A stretch of 11,057 bases of DNA from Clostridia bacterium (GCA_017560175.1 JAFYOK010000049.1:1-11057); one strand, 5' to 3'. Positions 1-6,814 are shown, counted from the first letter of the stretch. Numbers and translations are program-made. The notes: generated by a model not told the origin, from the letters alone.

Positions 1-85
1 CACCGAGACGGTAAAACAGGATGGAGTCGGGATTCTGCTCCTTGACTTCCAGATACTGTTTCATCATCGGCGTATACTCTGCCAT
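1..85 (-). CDS. mutS: DNA mismatch repair protein MutS, N-terminal fragment
   Basis: Only the first 28 codons are in the window; the rest runs off the left edge. The visible residues ([15 protein letters not shown], then a segment ending ILFYRLG) match the conserved start of the MutS mismatch-recognition domain, where YTPMMxQYxxxK is followed by the (F/Y)R(M/L)GDFYE segment. MutS binds mispaired bases and recruits MutL. The start at base 85 is supported by a purine-rich ribosome binding site (GGAGAAAGGGAG) just upstream on the minus strand. The gene lies downstream of miaB on the same strand, an arrangement common in Clostridia, so the two may be co-transcribed through the hairpin repeat at 154-253. 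I saw no convincing promoter of its own in 86-153. Identification rests on a short stretch but is quite specific. Confidence 0.88.
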   Translation of the reverse strand, partial: MAEYTPMMKQYLEVKEQNPDSILFYRLG

Positions 86-153
86 ATCTCCCTTTCTCCT
101 TTTTGGTAAATCTCTCTGTTAATCTTTATCTTTCTGTATTTCGTATGCTGACC

Positions 154-253
154 AATCACCCGTCACCCTTTGGGTGCCACCCTCTTTCAAAAGAGGGCTC
201 AAGGCCAGGAGGCTCCTTTTGAAAGGAGCTGTCACCGGAGGTGACTGAGGATT
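154..253. repeat. Four-hairpin intergenic repeat with terminal inverted repeats
   Basis: This 100-base element has imperfect terminal inverted repeats (AATCACCCGTCACC on the left, GGTGACTGAGGATT on the right). It contains four short hairpins: 164-168/172-176, 180-187/190-197, 212-219/222-229 and 231-236/240-245. It has no coding potential. From memory, elements with this AATCCTCAGTCACC... end and GCTCCTTT/AAAGGAGC stems are dispersed in many copies in Faecalibacterium-like Clostridia, where they look like MITEs or other non-autonomous elements; that is recollection, not a search. It lies 13 bases past the miaB stop and upstream of mutS, so any read-through transcript would carry the hairpins. 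Confidence 0.75.
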
Positions 254-266
254 GGCTTTTTGTCTA

Positions 267-1703
267 TCAGTCCTTCACAACCGCGCCGAAGAGGGCCCAT
301 GTGGAGCTCTTTTCGATGACGATATCGGCATACTGGCCCTCCAGGCCTTCGGCACCACGGAGGTAGACCAGCTTGAAGCCCTCAGTACGGGACTGCTTGG
401 TATATTCGTTGTTGTAGCTGCGGTCGTTCTCTTCCTCGCCGACCAGGACGCGCAGGCGCTTGCCGACGTAGGTATCGTTGACTTCACGGGAAATGCGGTT
501 CTGGACTTCCAGCAGCTCTTCAAAGTTGCGCTGCTTCTCTTCCTTGGTCAGAACATCGGGCATATCCCATGCCTTTGTGCCCTTTCTGGGAGAGAAGATG
601 AAGGTGAAGAGGCTGTCGAAGCGGACACGCTCCAGCATCCTGATGGTGTCCTTGAACTCCTCGGTGGTCTCGCCGGGGAAGCCGACGATGATATCGGAGG
701 TGATGGTCAGGTCGGGCATGACCGAACGGGCATAGTCGACCAGTTCCAGATACTGCGCACCGGTGTAGCGGCGGTTCATCTCCTTGAGAACGCGGTCATT
801 GCCGCACTGAACGGGCAGATGGATGGAGTTGCAGACCTTCTCACATCTGGCCATGGTGTCAAACAGACGCTTGGTGGCATCCTTGGGATGGCTGGTCATG
901 AAGCGGACGCGGAAATCGCCGGGGATGGCATTGATGCGCTCCAGCAGTTCGGGGAAATCGCAGACGCCTTCCAGGTCGTTGCCGTAGGAATTGACATTCT
1001 GACCCAGCAGGGTAATGTCCTTGTAGCCCTGATCCAGCAGCTTCTTGAACTCGGCAAGGATGACCTCGGGGTCACGGCTGCGCTCACGGCCGCGGACGTA
1101 GGGAACGACGCAGTAGGAGCAGAAATTGTTGCAGCCATACATAATGGACAGCCATGCACGATGGCCCTGCTTGCGGACAGGCTGGATGCCTTCAACGATG
1201 CAGCCTTTCTCGTCGCCCTGCAGGTCAAAGACGCGCTTGCCGCGGGCAATGCGGTTATACAGATTCTCGGGGAAACGGCAGAGGGCATGGGTGCCGAAAA
1301 CGATATCGACATAGGGATAGCTGTTCTTGATGCGCTCGGCGACATGTTCCTGCTGAGCCATGCAGCCGCACAGGGCGGTGATCAGCTCGGGGTTCTGCTT
1401 CTTGGCATGGGACAGCTCGCCGACGTTGCCGTAAACGCGCTGCTCGGCATGGTCGCGGATGGCGCAGGTGTTGATGATGACGATATCGGCCTGCTCGATG
1501 GTGTCGCAGAAACCAAAGCCCATCATGGCCAGCATACCGCGGATCAGCTCGGTGTCGGCCTCGTTCTGCTGGCAGCCGAAGGTCTGGGTGAAGGCCAGGG
1601 GCTGACGATCCAGCTTGGCCTCGTAAATGGCACGGACGCGGTCGCAGTACTCACGCTGGACCTGCATCAGTTCGTCCGAAACCACTCTCGATGTGTTGCT
1701 CAT
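267..1703 (-). CDS. miaB: tRNA-2-methylthio-N6-dimethylallyladenosine synthase MiaB
   Basis: A radical SAM methylthiotransferase that adds the 2-methylthio group to i6A37 of tRNAs reading UNN codons, using two [4Fe-4S] clusters. The 478-residue product has the three family parts in order. The N-terminal UPF0004 domain carries the auxiliary-cluster cysteines C44 (TFGCQQNEAD), C80 (NTCAIRDHAE) and C114 (CGCMAQQ). The radical SAM core has the CxxxCxxC motif at C191, C195 and C198 (YGCNNFCSYCVVPYVRGRE). A C-terminal TRAM domain spans about 412-477. The asparagine after C44 and the VRGRE segment point to MiaB rather than RimO or MtaB. An upstream GTG at 1718 is in frame, but the ATG at 1703 is chosen because GAGG lies about 9 bases before it and overlaps the codons that the GTG start would need. 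The stop is 13 bases from the hairpin repeat, and mutS follows. All key residues are present. Confidence 0.96.
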   Translation of the reverse strand: MSNTSRVVSDELMQVQREYCDRVRAIYEAKLDRQPLAFTQTFGCQQNEADTELIRGMLAMMGFGFCDTIEQADIVIINTCAIRDHAEQRVYGNVGELSHAKKQNPELITALCGCMAQQEHVAERIKNSYPYVDIVFGTHALCRFPENLYNRIARGKRVFDLQGDEKGCIVEGIQPVRKQGHRAWLSIMYGCNNFCSYCVVPYVRGRERSRDPEVILAEFKKLLDQGYKDITLLGQNVNSYGNDLEGVCDFPELLERINAIPGDFRVRFMTSHPKDATKRLFDTMARCEKVCNSIHLPVQCGNDRVLKEMNRRYTGAQYLELVDYARSVMPDLTITSDIIVGFPGETTEEFKDTIRMLERVRFDSLFTFIFSPRKGTKAWDMPDVLTKEEKQRNFEELLEVQNRISREVNDTYVGKRLRVLVGEEENDRSYNNEYTKQSRTEGFKLVYLRGAEGLEGQYADIVIEKSSTWALFGAVVKD

Positions 1704-1747
1704 ATAGAAATACCTCACGTAAAAAAGTGCATATCTTTAGACATTAA

Positions 1748-1776
1748 ATTATAGCACAAGTGTCCTTTTTAGGCAA
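1748..1776 (-). promoter_or_regulatory. Sigma-A promoter of miaB
   Basis: Read on the minus strand, TTGCCT (1776-1771) is followed by a 17-base spacer and a perfect TATAAT (1753-1748). A TG lies one base before the -10 box (TGCTATAAT), making it an extended -10. The predicted transcript starts near 1741 and gives a leader of about 40 bases before the ATG at 1703. Confidence 0.8.
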
Positions 1777-1790
1777 GCGATCAGGCAGAC

Positions 1791-1860
1791 TTAGATTCAG
1801 ATCAGATTAAGACTCAGATCAGATTTAGATTTAGATTAAGATTAAGATTTAGATTAGATA
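1791..1860. repeat. Degenerate TTAGAT tandem repeat
   Basis: About twelve consecutive units of 5-6 bases fit TNAGAT: TTAGAT, TCAGAT, CAGAT, TAAGAC, TCAGAT, CAGAT, TTAGAT, TTAGAT, TAAGAT, TAAGAT, TTAGAT, TAGAT. The tract is non-coding. It lies just upstream of the miaB -35 box and just before the palindrome array that precedes the aminopeptidase gene, so it occupies the middle of a divergent promoter region. Such tracts can change length by slippage, but the interruptions here would make it fairly stable. No function is assigned. Confidence 0.75.
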
Positions 1861-1878
1861 CAGAAAGAGAATAAGAGA

Positions 1879-1919
1879 GTAACATTTCGTAACGTTACTG
1901 TCACAGTCTGTAACGTTAC
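1879..1919. promoter_or_regulatory. Phased GTNAC palindrome array, candidate operator
   Basis: Two identical perfect 10-base palindromes, GTAACGTTAC, lie at 1889-1898 and 1910-1919, exactly 21 bases apart (two helical turns). A GTAAC half-site at 1879 and a GTCAC at 1900 fill the intermediate turns, so GTNAC recurs at 1879, 1889, 1900 and 1910. The array ends 14 bases before the -35 box of the aminopeptidase promoter, the usual place for an activator or for cooperative dimers. The regulator is unknown; a MerR-type or other dimeric protein is only a guess. Confidence 0.5.
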
Positions 1920-1933
1920 ACTCCCCTCTCCCC

Positions 1934-1962
1934 TTGCAAAAGCACCCGAAATCATGCATAAT
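1934..1962 (+). promoter_or_regulatory. Sigma-A promoter of the M18 aminopeptidase gene
   Basis: TTGCAA (1934-1939), a 17-base spacer and CATAAT (1957-1962) form a good sigma-A promoter. The predicted start near 1969 leaves a leader of about 29 bases, with GGAGG at 1984-1988 and the ATG at 1998. Confidence 0.72.
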
Positions 1963-1997
1963 AAAAGCATCACATAACCCATTGGAGGTAAATCATC

Positions 1998-3281
1998 ATG
2001 GCATACAATAACGAAGGCTTCAAGGCCTTTATGCAGGCTTCCACCACCCCCTTCCATGCCGTTCTGAACGGTGTTGAGATCCTGGAGGGTGCAGGCTTCA
2101 AGAAGCTGAACGTCACCGAAAAGTGGAATCTCGAAAAGGGCGGCAGATATTACGTCGTATCCAACGACAGCTACCTCTGCGCATTCCAGATCGGTTCCGA
2201 ATGGGAAGTTTCCCAGGGCTGCCACGTCGGCGCATCCCACAGCGACTCTCCCTGCTTCCGCATCAAGCCCCATGCCGAACTGAAGATCGGCGGTTATCTC
2301 TGCCTGGATACCGAAGTTTACGGCGGCCCTCGCCTGGAAACCTGGCTGGATCGTCCCCTCTCCATCGCAGGCCGTGTCATCTGCAAGAGCGAAGATGTCC
2401 TGCATCCCAATGTCCACATGCTGGACTGCAAGCGTCCTGTCGTCATGATCGCTGACCTGGCCCCCCATATTTCCGACAAGTCCAAGGTCGAAGCCAAGGT
2501 CGCTTCCAAGATGTACCCCATCCTGGGCATGGCCGACGGCACCGAGAGCGAGCACTTCTTCCGCGACTTCCTGGCCAAGGAACTGAACGTCGCATGGGAT
2601 GATATCCTCGACTACGAGCTGTATGTCTACAACTGCGCACCTGTTTCCGATTGGGGTCAGAACGGCGAGCTGCTGGCTTCTCCCCGTCTGGACAACCTGA
2701 CCTCTGTTTATGCCCTGATTTCGGCCATCACAGGTTCCGATAACAAGAAGGGCATCAGCGCCGCCATCGCTTACGACCACGAGGAGATCGGCAACCGCTC
2801 CAAGGTCGGCGCCAACTCCAACATCACCGAATATATCTTCAAGCGCATCTACAAGGGCCTGGGCTACGGCGATGAGGAATATATGATGGCTATGGGCAGC
2901 AGCCTGATCTTCTCGCTGGATGCCGCACACGCCTATAACCCCATGCACACCGGCCGTTATGACGCCAACAACCACGTTGTTCCCAACAAGGGTCTTGCCA
3001 TCAAGCAGGCATGCTCCCAGTCCTACGCCACCGACAGCCTCATGACCGGCATTGTCGAGCAGCTGTGCCAGAAGTATGATATCCCCTATCAGAAGTTCTC
3101 CAACCACTCCGATATCCGCGGCGGCGGTACCATCGGCTCGGTCATCTCGGCCATGCTGCCTGCCAATGCCATCGACATGGGCGTTCCCCTGCTGTCCATG
3201 CACTCGGCTCTGGAAATGATCGGCCAGGAGGACGAGGCATCTCTGATTCGCCTGCTGACCGCTTTCTATAACGAGAGATAA
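1998..3281 (+). CDS. apeB: M18 family zinc aminopeptidase
   Basis: A dinuclear-zinc, tetrahedral (dodecameric) aminopeptidase of family M18. Members remove N-terminal residues, often acidic ones, from peptides in the cytoplasm. No signal peptide is present, and 427 residues is the usual bacterial length. By comparison with the aspartyl aminopeptidase DNPEP, the expected metal and catalytic residues are H81 (ASHSDSPCFRIKP), D232 (SPRLDNLTS), E262 and E263 (YDHEEIGNRSK), D308 (SLDAAHAYNP) and H402 (SMHSALEM). The segment EVYGGPRLETWLDRPLSIAGR (around 106-126) resembles the ApeB branch, which is why that symbol is used. The start has GGAGG nine bases upstream and its own promoter. No terminator directly follows; the hairpin repeat at 3308-3452 comes next. 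The exact substrate preference cannot be read from the sequence. Confidence 0.94.
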   Translation: MAYNNEGFKAFMQASTTPFHAVLNGVEILEGAGFKKLNVTEKWNLEKGGRYYVVSNDSYLCAFQIGSEWEVSQGCHVGASHSDSPCFRIKPHAELKIGGYLCLDTEVYGGPRLETWLDRPLSIAGRVICKSEDVLHPNVHMLDCKRPVVMIADLAPHISDKSKVEAKVASKMYPILGMADGTESEHFFRDFLAKELNVAWDDILDYELYVYNCAPVSDWGQNGELLASPRLDNLTSVYALISAITGSDNKKGISAAIAYDHEEIGNRSKVGANSNITEYIFKRIYKGLGYGDEEYMMAMGSSLIFSLDAAHAYNPMHTGRYDANNHVVPNKGLAIKQACSQSYATDSLMTGIVEQLCQKYDIPYQKFSNHSDIRGGGTIGSVISAMLPANAIDMGVPLLSMHSALEMIGQEDEASLIRLLTAFYNER

Positions 3282-3307
3282 CTACAGCATTGAAAAGGAC
3301 TGCTTTT

Positions 3308-3452
3308 GCCTTCCCCAGTGGGGAAGGTGTCACTCGCCAGAGTGACGGATGAGGGCGGCCATTTGGCCGTATTGGATTTTTATTGCAGTTAATGATTGGC
3401 TCTTCGTCACTCATCCACCGCTAAAGCGGTCCCCCTTCCCTCAAGGGAAGGC
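3308..3452. repeat. Five-hairpin palindromic intergenic repeat (MITE-like)
   Basis: Two ends in inverted orientation flank a short core. The left end begins GCCTTCCCC, and the right end, read on the minus strand, begins GCCTTCCCTTGAGGG; each leads into a GGATGAG segment. Hairpins lie at 3309-3316/3320-3327, 3329-3335/3340-3346, 3356-3360/3365-3369, 3417-3421/3426-3430 and 3434-3440/3445-3451. There is no coding potential. From memory, GCCTTCCCC...GGGGAAGG...GATGAGGG elements are abundant between genes in gut Clostridia; no search was run. It occupies most of the 266-base gap between the aminopeptidase and the nitroreductase genes and might act as a transcript-stabilising or attenuating structure. 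None of the hairpins has a proper U-tract. Confidence 0.78.
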
Positions 3453-3456
3453 TTAT

Positions 3457-3490
3457 GGTATACCGTCTTTTTATAGAAAGATGCCATACC
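3457..3490 (+). other. Imperfect stem-loop before the nitroreductase gene
   Basis: Bases 3457-3470 pair with 3477-3490 over 14 positions with three mismatches, around a TTATAG loop. It directly follows the hairpin repeat and ends about 44 bases before the ribosome binding site. It may be part of the repeat or an independent leader structure. I found no clear promoter in 3282-3547. Confidence 0.35.
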
Positions 3491-3547
3491 GGAAAGACTT
3501 CCCCATCACAAGGAAACTTTTTACAACCCCACCAGGAGGTATATCCA

Positions 3548-4354
3548 ATGGAAAATATCGAACGTCTGATCATCAACCGCGATACCTGCGTCGGCTGCAG
3601 CCTGTGTGTCAACGACTGCCCCTCCAAGGCGCTGCGTATGACCGACGACGGCCTGGAATACATCGGCCGCTGCCTGGAATGCGGCCACTGTGTCGCCGTC
3701 TGCCCCACCAACTCCATCACCATGCCCGTGCTGGATATGGACGGTGTTGTCGAATACAATCCTGCAACCTTCGACCTCAAGCCCGAAGCGCTGCTCAACA
3801 CCATGAAGTTCCGCCGCAGCATCCGCTTCTTCTCCAACGTCGAGATCCCCGAGCCTGTTCTGATGCAGATGCTGGAAGCCGGCCGCCATGCGCCCACCGC
3901 TTCCAACACCCAGAAGAGCCGCTTCATCGTCCTGCAGAAGGATCTGCCCCGCTTTAAGGAACTGTTCTGGGAAGGTCTGCCTGCCACCATCGAAAAGATG
4001 AAGGCCGAAGGCTCCCCTGCCCTGGCTGCTTTTGAGCGTTTCCTGCACAACTACAACACCAAGAATTTTGATAACTTCTTCTTCAATGCCCCTGCCATGT
4101 TCCTCATCGTCACAGATAACCTGTGGGATGCCGGTCTGGCTTCGGCAAACATCGAACTGATGGGCCATGCCCTCAAGATCGGCTCGCTGCACAACGGCTT
4201 CCTCAAGCGTGCCATCCCCGCTAACCCCAAGCTGATGGAGTTCCTCGGCCTTGGCGAAAATGAGACCATCTCGGTCGTCATGCTGGCCGGTCGTTCGGGT
4301 GTTACCTACTCCCGTACCGCACCCCGCAAGCCTGCCAAGTTTGAGATCCGTTAA
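3548..4354 (+). CDS. Ferredoxin-nitroreductase fusion (4Fe-4S / FMN oxidoreductase)
   Basis: A 268-residue cytoplasmic redox protein with two modules. Residues 1-60 are a bacterial-type ferredoxin with two complete [4Fe-4S] motifs: C14, C17, C20, C24 (CVGCSLCVNDCP) and C42, C45, C48, C52 (CLECGHCVAVCP). Residues from about 85 on form an FMN-dependent nitroreductase domain opening with the typical FRRSIRFF segment (88-95), followed by APTASNTQ and a C-terminal GxGENE...VVMLAGR part. Such fusions probably pass electrons from the clusters to FMN to reduce an unknown substrate; many are anaerobe proteins of undefined role. A longer in-frame reading from 3455 exists, but the ATG at 3548 has AGGAGG eight bases upstream and begins exactly at the ferredoxin fold. 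A strong terminator follows the stop, so this gene ends its transcription unit. Family is certain, physiological substrate unknown. Confidence 0.92.
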   Translation: MENIERLIINRDTCVGCSLCVNDCPSKALRMTDDGLEYIGRCLECGHCVAVCPTNSITMPVLDMDGVVEYNPATFDLKPEALLNTMKFRRSIRFFSNVEIPEPVLMQMLEAGRHAPTASNTQKSRFIVLQKDLPRFKELFWEGLPATIEKMKAEGSPALAAFERFLHNYNTKNFDNFFFNAPAMFLIVTDNLWDAGLASANIELMGHALKIGSLHNGFLKRAIPANPKLMEFLGLGENETISVVMLAGRSGVTYSRTAPRKPAKFEIR

Positions 4355-4370
4355 ATCTTCACACACAGCA

Positions 4371-4406
4371 AAACCCCTTGGATGCAAGTCCAAGGGGTTT
4401 CTTTTT
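4371..4406 (+). terminator. Rho-independent terminator after the nitroreductase gene
   Basis: A perfect 12-base stem (4371-4382 with 4389-4400, CCCCTTGGA/TCCAAGGGG core) with a six-base loop is followed by TTTCTTTTT on the plus strand. On the minus strand only a run of four T follows, so it may also weakly end the convergent SLH gene. Confidence 0.88.
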
Positions 4407-4413
4407 ACTTATA

Positions 4414-5658
4414 TTATTTCTTTACTCTCAGTTCCGGTGTAACCAATCTTGCGATCATGGTTGCCGCTTCGGCGCGATTGATCTCATTTTCCGGCAGGAA
4501 TGTGCCGTCCTCGCCGCTGCCGGTCAGAACGCCGCTCTCATACAGCGCCTGGATGGCCGCATAGTCTTTATCATCGGCCTCCACATCGGGAATGGTCTTG
4601 CTCTCATTGATGCGCTCCAGCTCGGTCAGTTCCACCGCCCTGCCCAGCAGAGAGGCCATTTCCTTACGGGTGATGGGACGAGTATAATCGTCAAACGTGT
4701 CCGCTTCGATCATGCCCCTTTCGACAGCATAATCCACATAAACCTGATACCATGGAGATGCCTGGTTGAACTCTCCCGAATAGCCGTAATAAATATTGTG
4801 CAGTCGTGCCGCAATGGTGATGGCTTCGGCCACGGTCACTTTGCCCTGGGCATAAAAAGTGCCGTCTTTGTTGCCGCGCATCAGATTGACCTCATAGGCA
4901 CGCGCCGCATAAGGGGCATACCACTGGGTGGAAACATCCGAATAAATGCCGTTCTCGTAATCGTTCACAGCTTTGATATGATCGAAACTGCCATCGGTAA
5001 AGGTCGGTGCCTGTGCCTCACCGCCCAGCATTTCCCGCAGGCCGGGCCATGCATAGCCCTTATAAAGGCCGGTCTCCAGGAAAGTCTCCGCATCCTTGTC
5101 GGTCAGCGCCAGGACATAGTCGACGCCAAGATTGAACCAGAACAACTCGGTCCACTTCTCGTTGGGGATGGCATCGACCGTACGGTAATTCATCTCTTCC
5201 AGCGAGTAATAGAAGTGGATACGTCCGCTGTAGAAGCCGCCTTTGCTGCCCAGGTCGAGGCTGCCGCCCGTCCGGCTCGACTTGCCGGTGACACCGCCGC
5301 GGCCATCGCGGCTGACAAACCCTTCCCCTTCGACATAATTATATTCTGTGGGATAGAGGGTGGCCGGATAGATATAGCCGCCAAAACGCTTGAGCTCCAC
5401 CGATACCGAGGTATTTTCCTTGCCGACACGAACGACCGACACCGAGATATTTTCCTCTTCGCCATCAATGACGGCTGTGGTCTCCAGCTGCCCCAGATAA
5501 CCGGGAACACTTAGTTTGGCCTCGTAGCTGACACCCGAGCTGCCCAACGTACCCAGTACGCCTTTGCTGAGGGTGATCGGCTGAACTTCAGCGGCCTGCG
5601 CCATGGGCACACCGGCCAGCATAGCCGCACACAAGAGCGCCGAAATGATCTTTTTCAT
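4414..5658 (-). CDS. Secreted S-layer-homology (SLH) domain protein
   Basis: A 414-residue exported protein. Residues 1-22 are a signal peptide (MKKIISALLCAAMLAG..AQA), with likely cleavage after A22. Residues about 25-230 form a domain I do not recognise, rich in Gly, Ser, Tyr and acidic residues. Three SLH repeats follow at about 236-292, 300-345 and 355-408. SLH domains bind pyruvylated secondary cell-wall polymers, so the protein is probably displayed on the cell wall. The key ITRAE-type motifs read VTVAE (275-279, arginine lost), ITRKE (329-333) and INRAE (393-397). The ATG at 5658 is preferred over an in-frame start at 5778 because GAGAGGAG lies eight bases upstream, a promoter sits between the two, and the signal peptide begins there. 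It is a single-gene unit. The function of the N-terminal domain is unknown. Confidence 0.9.
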   Translation of the reverse strand: MKKIISALLCAAMLAGVPMAQAAEVQPITLSKGVLGTLGSSGVSYEAKLSVPGYLGQLETTAVIDGEEENISVSVVRVGKENTSVSVELKRFGGYIYPATLYPTEYNYVEGEGFVSRDGRGGVTGKSSRTGGSLDLGSKGGFYSGRIHFYYSLEEMNYRTVDAIPNEKWTELFWFNLGVDYVLALTDKDAETFLETGLYKGYAWPGLREMLGGEAQAPTFTDGSFDHIKAVNDYENGIYSDVSTQWYAPYAARAYEVNLMRGNKDGTFYAQGKVTVAEAITIAARLHNIYYGYSGEFNQASPWYQVYVDYAVERGMIEADTFDDYTRPITRKEMASLLGRAVELTELERINESKTIPDVEADDKDYAAIQALYESGVLTGSGEDGTFLPENEINRAEAATMIARLVTPELRVKK

Positions 5659-5697
5659 ATCTGTTACTCCTCTCATAAATCCATATACTTCTATTTT

Positions 5698-5727
5698 ATG
5701 ATAGCCGAGACCGGCGCAGAATGTCAA
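5698..5727 (-). promoter_or_regulatory. Sigma-A promoter of the SLH gene
   Basis: On the minus strand a consensus TTGACA (5727-5722) is followed by an 18-base spacer and TATCAT (5703-5698). The predicted start near 5691 gives a leader of about 33 bases containing the GAGAGGAG ribosome binding site. Confidence 0.82.
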
Positions 5728-5772
5728 TGAAGAAAGTGTTAACTTTTTCCAAGCAGATGGCCTTCGCCTTCC

Positions 5773-5808
5773 AAACAAAAAACAAGCCGCTGCATTTTGC
5801 AGCGGCTT
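5773..5808 (-). terminator. Terminator of the ZIP transporter gene
   Basis: Bases 5784-5794 and 5798-5808 form a perfect 11-base stem (AAGCCGCTGCA/TGCAGCGGCTT) with a three-base loop. On the minus strand it is followed by GTTTTTTGTTT. It starts nine bases past the stop codon of the ZIP gene. Confidence 0.88.
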
Positions 5809-5816
5809 TGTTAAAA

Positions 5817-6569
5817 TCAGATCAGTTTATCCACCAGGATCATGATAAAGAATCCCAGCATCATAGCAAAGGTGGCCAGCGTTTCATTACCGCGGCTGTG
5901 GGTATCGGGGATCATTTCATCACCGACGATATAGAGCATGGTGCCGCCTGCAAAGGAGAGTGACAAAGGCAGAATGGCTGCCGATGCAACCGCTGCCGAA
6001 TAGCCGATCAGCGTACCCAGGACTTCCACCAGACCGGTGGAGATGGCCAGGAACATGGTGCGGCCCGGTTTGATACCGGCCAGCAGCATGGGTGAAATGA
6101 TGACCATGCCTTCGGGGATATTCTGCAATACGATACCGACGGCAACGGCAAACGCACCTGTGATATCCTCGCCGCCGAAGGCAACGCCTGCAGCCAGACC
6201 TTCGGGCAGGTTATGGATGGCAACGGCCAGCACAAAGAGCAGAACCTTATTGATCTTCTCGTTATTTTTATGGTCTTCGATATCGACACCCGACAGACGG
6301 TGCAGATGGGGCATGATGATATCGATCATATTGAGGAACAATGCACCCAGAAACATGCCGACACCGATGACCCAGATACGTCCCTTGGGAACCATCTCAA
6401 CGGCAGGCAGAATGAGGCCGGTCATGGCCGCCGAAAGCATAACGCCTGCGGCAAAGCCCATCAGGCCATCGTGCCATTTATCGGGAATCTTACGGAACAT
6501 AAAGCCCAGCAGAGCACCGATGATGGTGGCGCCGCCAATGCCCAAAGCCGTCAACAGAACCAAACGCAT
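5817..6569 (-). CDS. ZIP family divalent metal transporter (GufA-like)
   Basis: A 250-residue integral membrane protein of the ZIP family, which carries zinc and other divalent metals into the cytoplasm. About eight hydrophobic segments are visible, near residues 2-24, 34-55, 66-86, 107-133, 138-165, 169-193, 196-216 and 230-249. The two signature helices carry H119-N120-x-P-E123-G and Q149-N150-x-P-E153-G. By analogy with Bordetella BbZIP, H119, E123, Q149 and E153 would form the first metal site, and N120, N150 and E182 the second. Glutamine in place of the second histidine is typical of the GufA branch rather than ZupT. The loop at 87-100 (PHLHRLSGVDIEDH) offers extra histidines. The ATG at 6569 has GGGAGG eight bases upstream and its own promoter; an in-frame start at 6746 would lie upstream of that promoter. 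The metal specificity cannot be told. Confidence 0.92.
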   Translation of the reverse strand: MRLVLLTALGIGGATIIGALLGFMFRKIPDKWHDGLMGFAAGVMLSAAMTGLILPAVEMVPKGRIWVIGVGMFLGALFLNMIDIIMPHLHRLSGVDIEDHKNNEKINKVLLFVLAVAIHNLPEGLAAGVAFGGEDITGAFAVAVGIVLQNIPEGMVIISPMLLAGIKPGRTMFLAISTGLVEVLGTLIGYSAAVASAAILPLSLSFAGGTMLYIVGDEMIPDTHSRGNETLATFAMMLGFFIMILVDKLI

Positions 6570-6623
6570 AACTCTTACCTCCCACTCTGTCTCTCTGCTT
6601 TTATTTCTATTATCTACATTTTT

Positions 6624-6652
6624 AGTATATATTACTTCATTCCCAAATGCAA
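6624..6652 (-). promoter_or_regulatory. Promoter of the ZIP transporter gene
   Basis: On the minus strand TTGCAT (6652-6647), a 17-base spacer and TATACT (6629-6624) precede a leader of about 48 bases and the GGGAGG ribosome binding site. No obvious Zur- or Fur-type palindrome overlaps it. Upstream of it, bases 6661-6814 hold no gene; they contain one stem (6667-6674/6685-6692) without a U-tract on either strand. Confidence 0.65.
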
Positions 6653-6814
6653 CCCTTTTTTGCGCCGAAGGAGGAAATCTTCTCCCTCCTTCCCAGAAAG
6701 CAAGGCTGAACAGGGCAAGCCTGTACCGGACCTCCGCTTCCCCCATCCCAGCATCCCTCCCCTGCCCGCTTTACAACAGACTATGTCGGAAAAGGGATCG
6801 GGGTGCATGGAAGA

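Noticed and set aside
154..253. CRISPR array or riboswitch
   Set aside because: The stems are all different and not evenly spaced repeats with spacers, and no riboswitch consensus was recognisable.
252..1754. A 500-codon open frame on the plus strand opposite miaB
   Set aside because: It is antisense to a gene with complete catalytic motifs, has no ribosome binding site, and shows the Ala/Gly/Val/Leu/Asp-rich composition produced by reading GC-rich codons backwards.
1854..3203. A 449-codon minus-strand frame opposite the M18 aminopeptidase
   Set aside because: Same antisense composition, no family motif, and the sense protein has all metal ligands.
3309..3327. First hairpin of the repeat as a terminator of the aminopeptidase gene
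   Set aside because: The stem is perfect but is followed by TGTCACTCG, not a T-run; it fits better as part of the repeat.
4378..5514. A 378-codon plus-strand frame opposite the SLH gene
   Set aside because: It starts inside the terminator stem of the preceding gene and has no recognisable motif; it is a shadow of the SLH coding sequence.
5817..6569. Glutamine in the second ZIP signature as a loss-of-function change
   Set aside because: Glutamine at this position is normal in the GufA branch and serves as a metal ligand in BbZIP, so it is not a defect.
6667..6692. Stem GAAGGAGG/CCTCCTTC as a terminator of the phosphatase gene
   Set aside because: The ten-base loop is followed by an A-rich stretch on the minus strand and CCAGAAAG on the plus strand, with no U-tract on either side.
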